Shown here: one piece after another, positions 32,527 to 33,451 of the stretch
Position numbering within the stretch: the stretch's first letter is position 1
Layout of the letters: each line of letters opens with the position of its first letter
Assembly (NCBI GenBank): GCA_021604565.1
Contig: BQJF01000047.1
Coordinates: 1-33,451 of the forward strand
Direction: 5' to 3'
Origin: Minwuia thermotolerans
GTDB taxonomy: Bacteria; Pseudomonadota; Alphaproteobacteria; Minwuiales; Minwuiaceae
DNA: 33,451 nucleotides
The notes under the pieces: generated by a model
The model's database searches: none
Seen by the model: only the letters and a program-made list of their open reading frames with translations
What the model was told of the DNA's origin: nothing
Position numbers and translations under genes: made by a program

Positions 32527-33312
32527 ATGCGTAGTCTTTCCATCGCTTCCACCGGCATGCTGGCCCAGCAGCTGAATGTCGAGGTCATCTCGAACAATAT
32601 CGCCAACATGAACACCACGGGGTTCAAGCGTCAGCGGGCCGCGTTCCAGGACCTGCTGTACCAGAACGTCCGCCGTGTCGGTTCCAGTTCCTCCGATGCC
32701 GGGACCATCGTCCCCTCCGGTGTGCAGATCGGTGTCGGCGTCAAGGCGGGCTCCGTCTACCGCATCACCGAACAGGGCGACATCGCGATCACCGACAACC
32801 CGCTGGACCTGGCCATCAACGGCCGCGGCTTCTTCCGCGTCACCCTGCCGACAGGTGAGGATGCCTACACCCGCTCCGGCAACTTCTCGGTCGGCGCGGA
32901 TGGCCAGCTGGTGACCCAGGACGGCTTTGTCGTGGCCCCCGGCATCACCGTGCCGAACAACGCGCAGGACCTGTCGATCAACGCCAACGGCGAGGTGCTG
33001 GCAAAGATTGCCGGGCAGACCGCTTTCCAGAACCTGGGCCAGTTCGAACTGGTGACCTTCTTCAACGACGCCGGTCTGGAGGCGGTGGGTGACAACCTGT
33101 TCCTGGAAAGCCCGGCATCCGGCGCCGCAACGACCGGCATTCCCGGTCAGGCCGGTTTCGGGTCGATCCAGCAGGGGTTCCTGGAAACCTCCAACGTGAA
33201 CCCGGTGCAGGAGATCACGGATCTGATCACCGCGCAGCGTGCCTATGAAATGAACTCCAAGGTCATCACCGCATCCGACGAGATGATGGCCGCAATCAAC
33301 ACCCTGAGGTGA
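32527..33312 (+). CDS. flgG: Flagellar basal-body distal rod protein FlgG
   Basis: A 261-residue protein with the standard opening MRSLSIASTGMLAQQLNVEV and NNIANMNTTGFKRQRAAFQDLLYQ. The mid-domain has NPLDLAINGRGFFRVTLPTG. The C-terminal motif is QGFLETSNVNPVQEITDLITAQRAYEMNSKVI. The length equals Escherichia coli FlgG (260). GAGGAG lies upstream of the ATG. The end of the gene contains GAGGTGA, which serves as ribosome-binding site for flgA. Confidence 0.98.
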   Translation: MRSLSIASTGMLAQQLNVEVISNNIANMNTTGFKRQRAAFQDLLYQNVRRVGSSSSDAGTIVPSGVQIGVGVKAGSVYRITEQGDIAITDNPLDLAINGRGFFRVTLPTGEDAYTRSGNFSVGADGQLVTQDGFVVAPGITVPNNAQDLSINANGEVLAKIAGQTAFQNLGQFELVTFFNDAGLEAVGDNLFLESPASGAATTGIPGQAGFGSIQQGFLETSNVNPVQEITDLITAQRAYEMNSKVITASDEMMAAINTLR

Positions 33313-33317
33313 TCGCC

Positions 33318-33451
33318 ATGAACCGCGCGCTTGCAAATCTGATCGCCGCCGGTGCCTTCGTGGCCGGTATGGCCCTGTCCACCGCCGCCATCGCCGTCGA
33401 GCCGATGATGGCGACCCTGAAGCAGGGCATCATCATCGACCGCCCGGTGAT
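33318..33451 (+). CDS. flgA: Flagellar P-ring formation chaperone FlgA (N-terminal part, runs off the right edge)
   Basis: An ATG at 33318, 5 bases after the flgG stop, opens a frame that continues to the window end (44 complete codons). It starts with a signal peptide (MNRALANLIAAGAFVAGMAL, then STAAIA-VEP) and continues MMATLKQGIIIDRPVI. The signal peptide and the flgF-flgG-flgA order of alphaproteobacteria support FlgA, the periplasmic chaperone for FlgI. The diagnostic SAF domain is outside the window, so the assignment rests partly on order. Confidence 0.8.
   Translation, partial: MNRALANLIAAGAFVAGMALSTAAIAVEPMMATLKQGIIIDRPV

Noticed and set aside
31711..33336. 541-codon open frame on the minus strand
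   Set aside because: Antisense to flgF and flgG; its Val/Asp/Gly/His repeats only mirror the rod-protein coding pattern.
1..33451. CRISPR arrays, tRNA or rRNA genes, insertion sequences, phage or toxin-antitoxin genes
   Set aside because: No spaced direct repeats, tRNA-like cloverleafs, transposase motifs or terminal inverted repeats were seen on reading either strand; gene order looks like stable core chromosome.

Overview
The window is a GC-rich stretch of an alphaproteobacterial chromosome, most likely from Rhodospirillales or a close relative. The evidence is gene content and order: rplU-rpmA-obgE-proB-proA-nadD/rsfS-rlmH, then gpmI-envC-ctpA-yibQ-like-rppH, then a flagellar block with fliL-fliM, a small membrane/coiled-coil protein and a MotE-like protein facing flgF-flgG-flgA. 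I see no rRNA, tRNA, CRISPR array, insertion sequence or phage gene. Nearly the whole window is coding, many neighbours overlap by 1-14 bases, and the only gap above 300 bases is 23940-24335.

Layout. 1-92 (-): N-terminus of a PII nitrogen signalling protein. 320-3457 (-): a compact set read amidase, EI24/CysZ-like membrane protein, bactofilin, small lipoprotein, closed by a bidirectional hairpin terminator. 3541-6721 (+): PfkB-family (adenosine-like) kinase, a membrane-anchored ferredoxin/adenylate cyclase split by an apparent one-base frameshift in a C8 run, and a hotdog thioesterase. 6853-13875 (+): ribosomal proteins L21 and L27, Obg GTPase, proline biosynthesis (proB, proA), a single ORF joining NadD and RsfS, RlmH, and an SHMT-like PLP enzyme. 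13953-20815 (+): phosphoglycerate mutase, the cell-wall/division factors EnvC, CtpA and a YibQ-like protein, RppH, and a short-chain dehydrogenase. 20870-23939 (-): a polysaccharide-type tyrosine autokinase and a small membrane protein. 24336-31538 (-): a seven-gene flagellar motor operon. 31777-33451 (+): flagellar rod genes behind a sigma-54-type promoter.

The genes fall into functional groups: ribosome biogenesis (L21, L27, Obg, RsfS, RlmH), peptidoglycan remodelling (bactofilin, EnvC, CtpA, YibQ-like), surface polysaccharide control (tyrosine kinase), redox/cAMP signalling (cyclase), and flagellar motor and rod assembly.

The least conventional parts are: (i) two adjacent, overlapping MotB-like genes, one keeping and one lacking the proton-channel aspartate, with a 978-residue secreted repeat protein and a MotE-like protein; (ii) the uninterrupted NadD-RsfS reading frame; (iii) the cytochrome-b-like/2Fe-2S/cyclase protein interrupted at a homopolymer.
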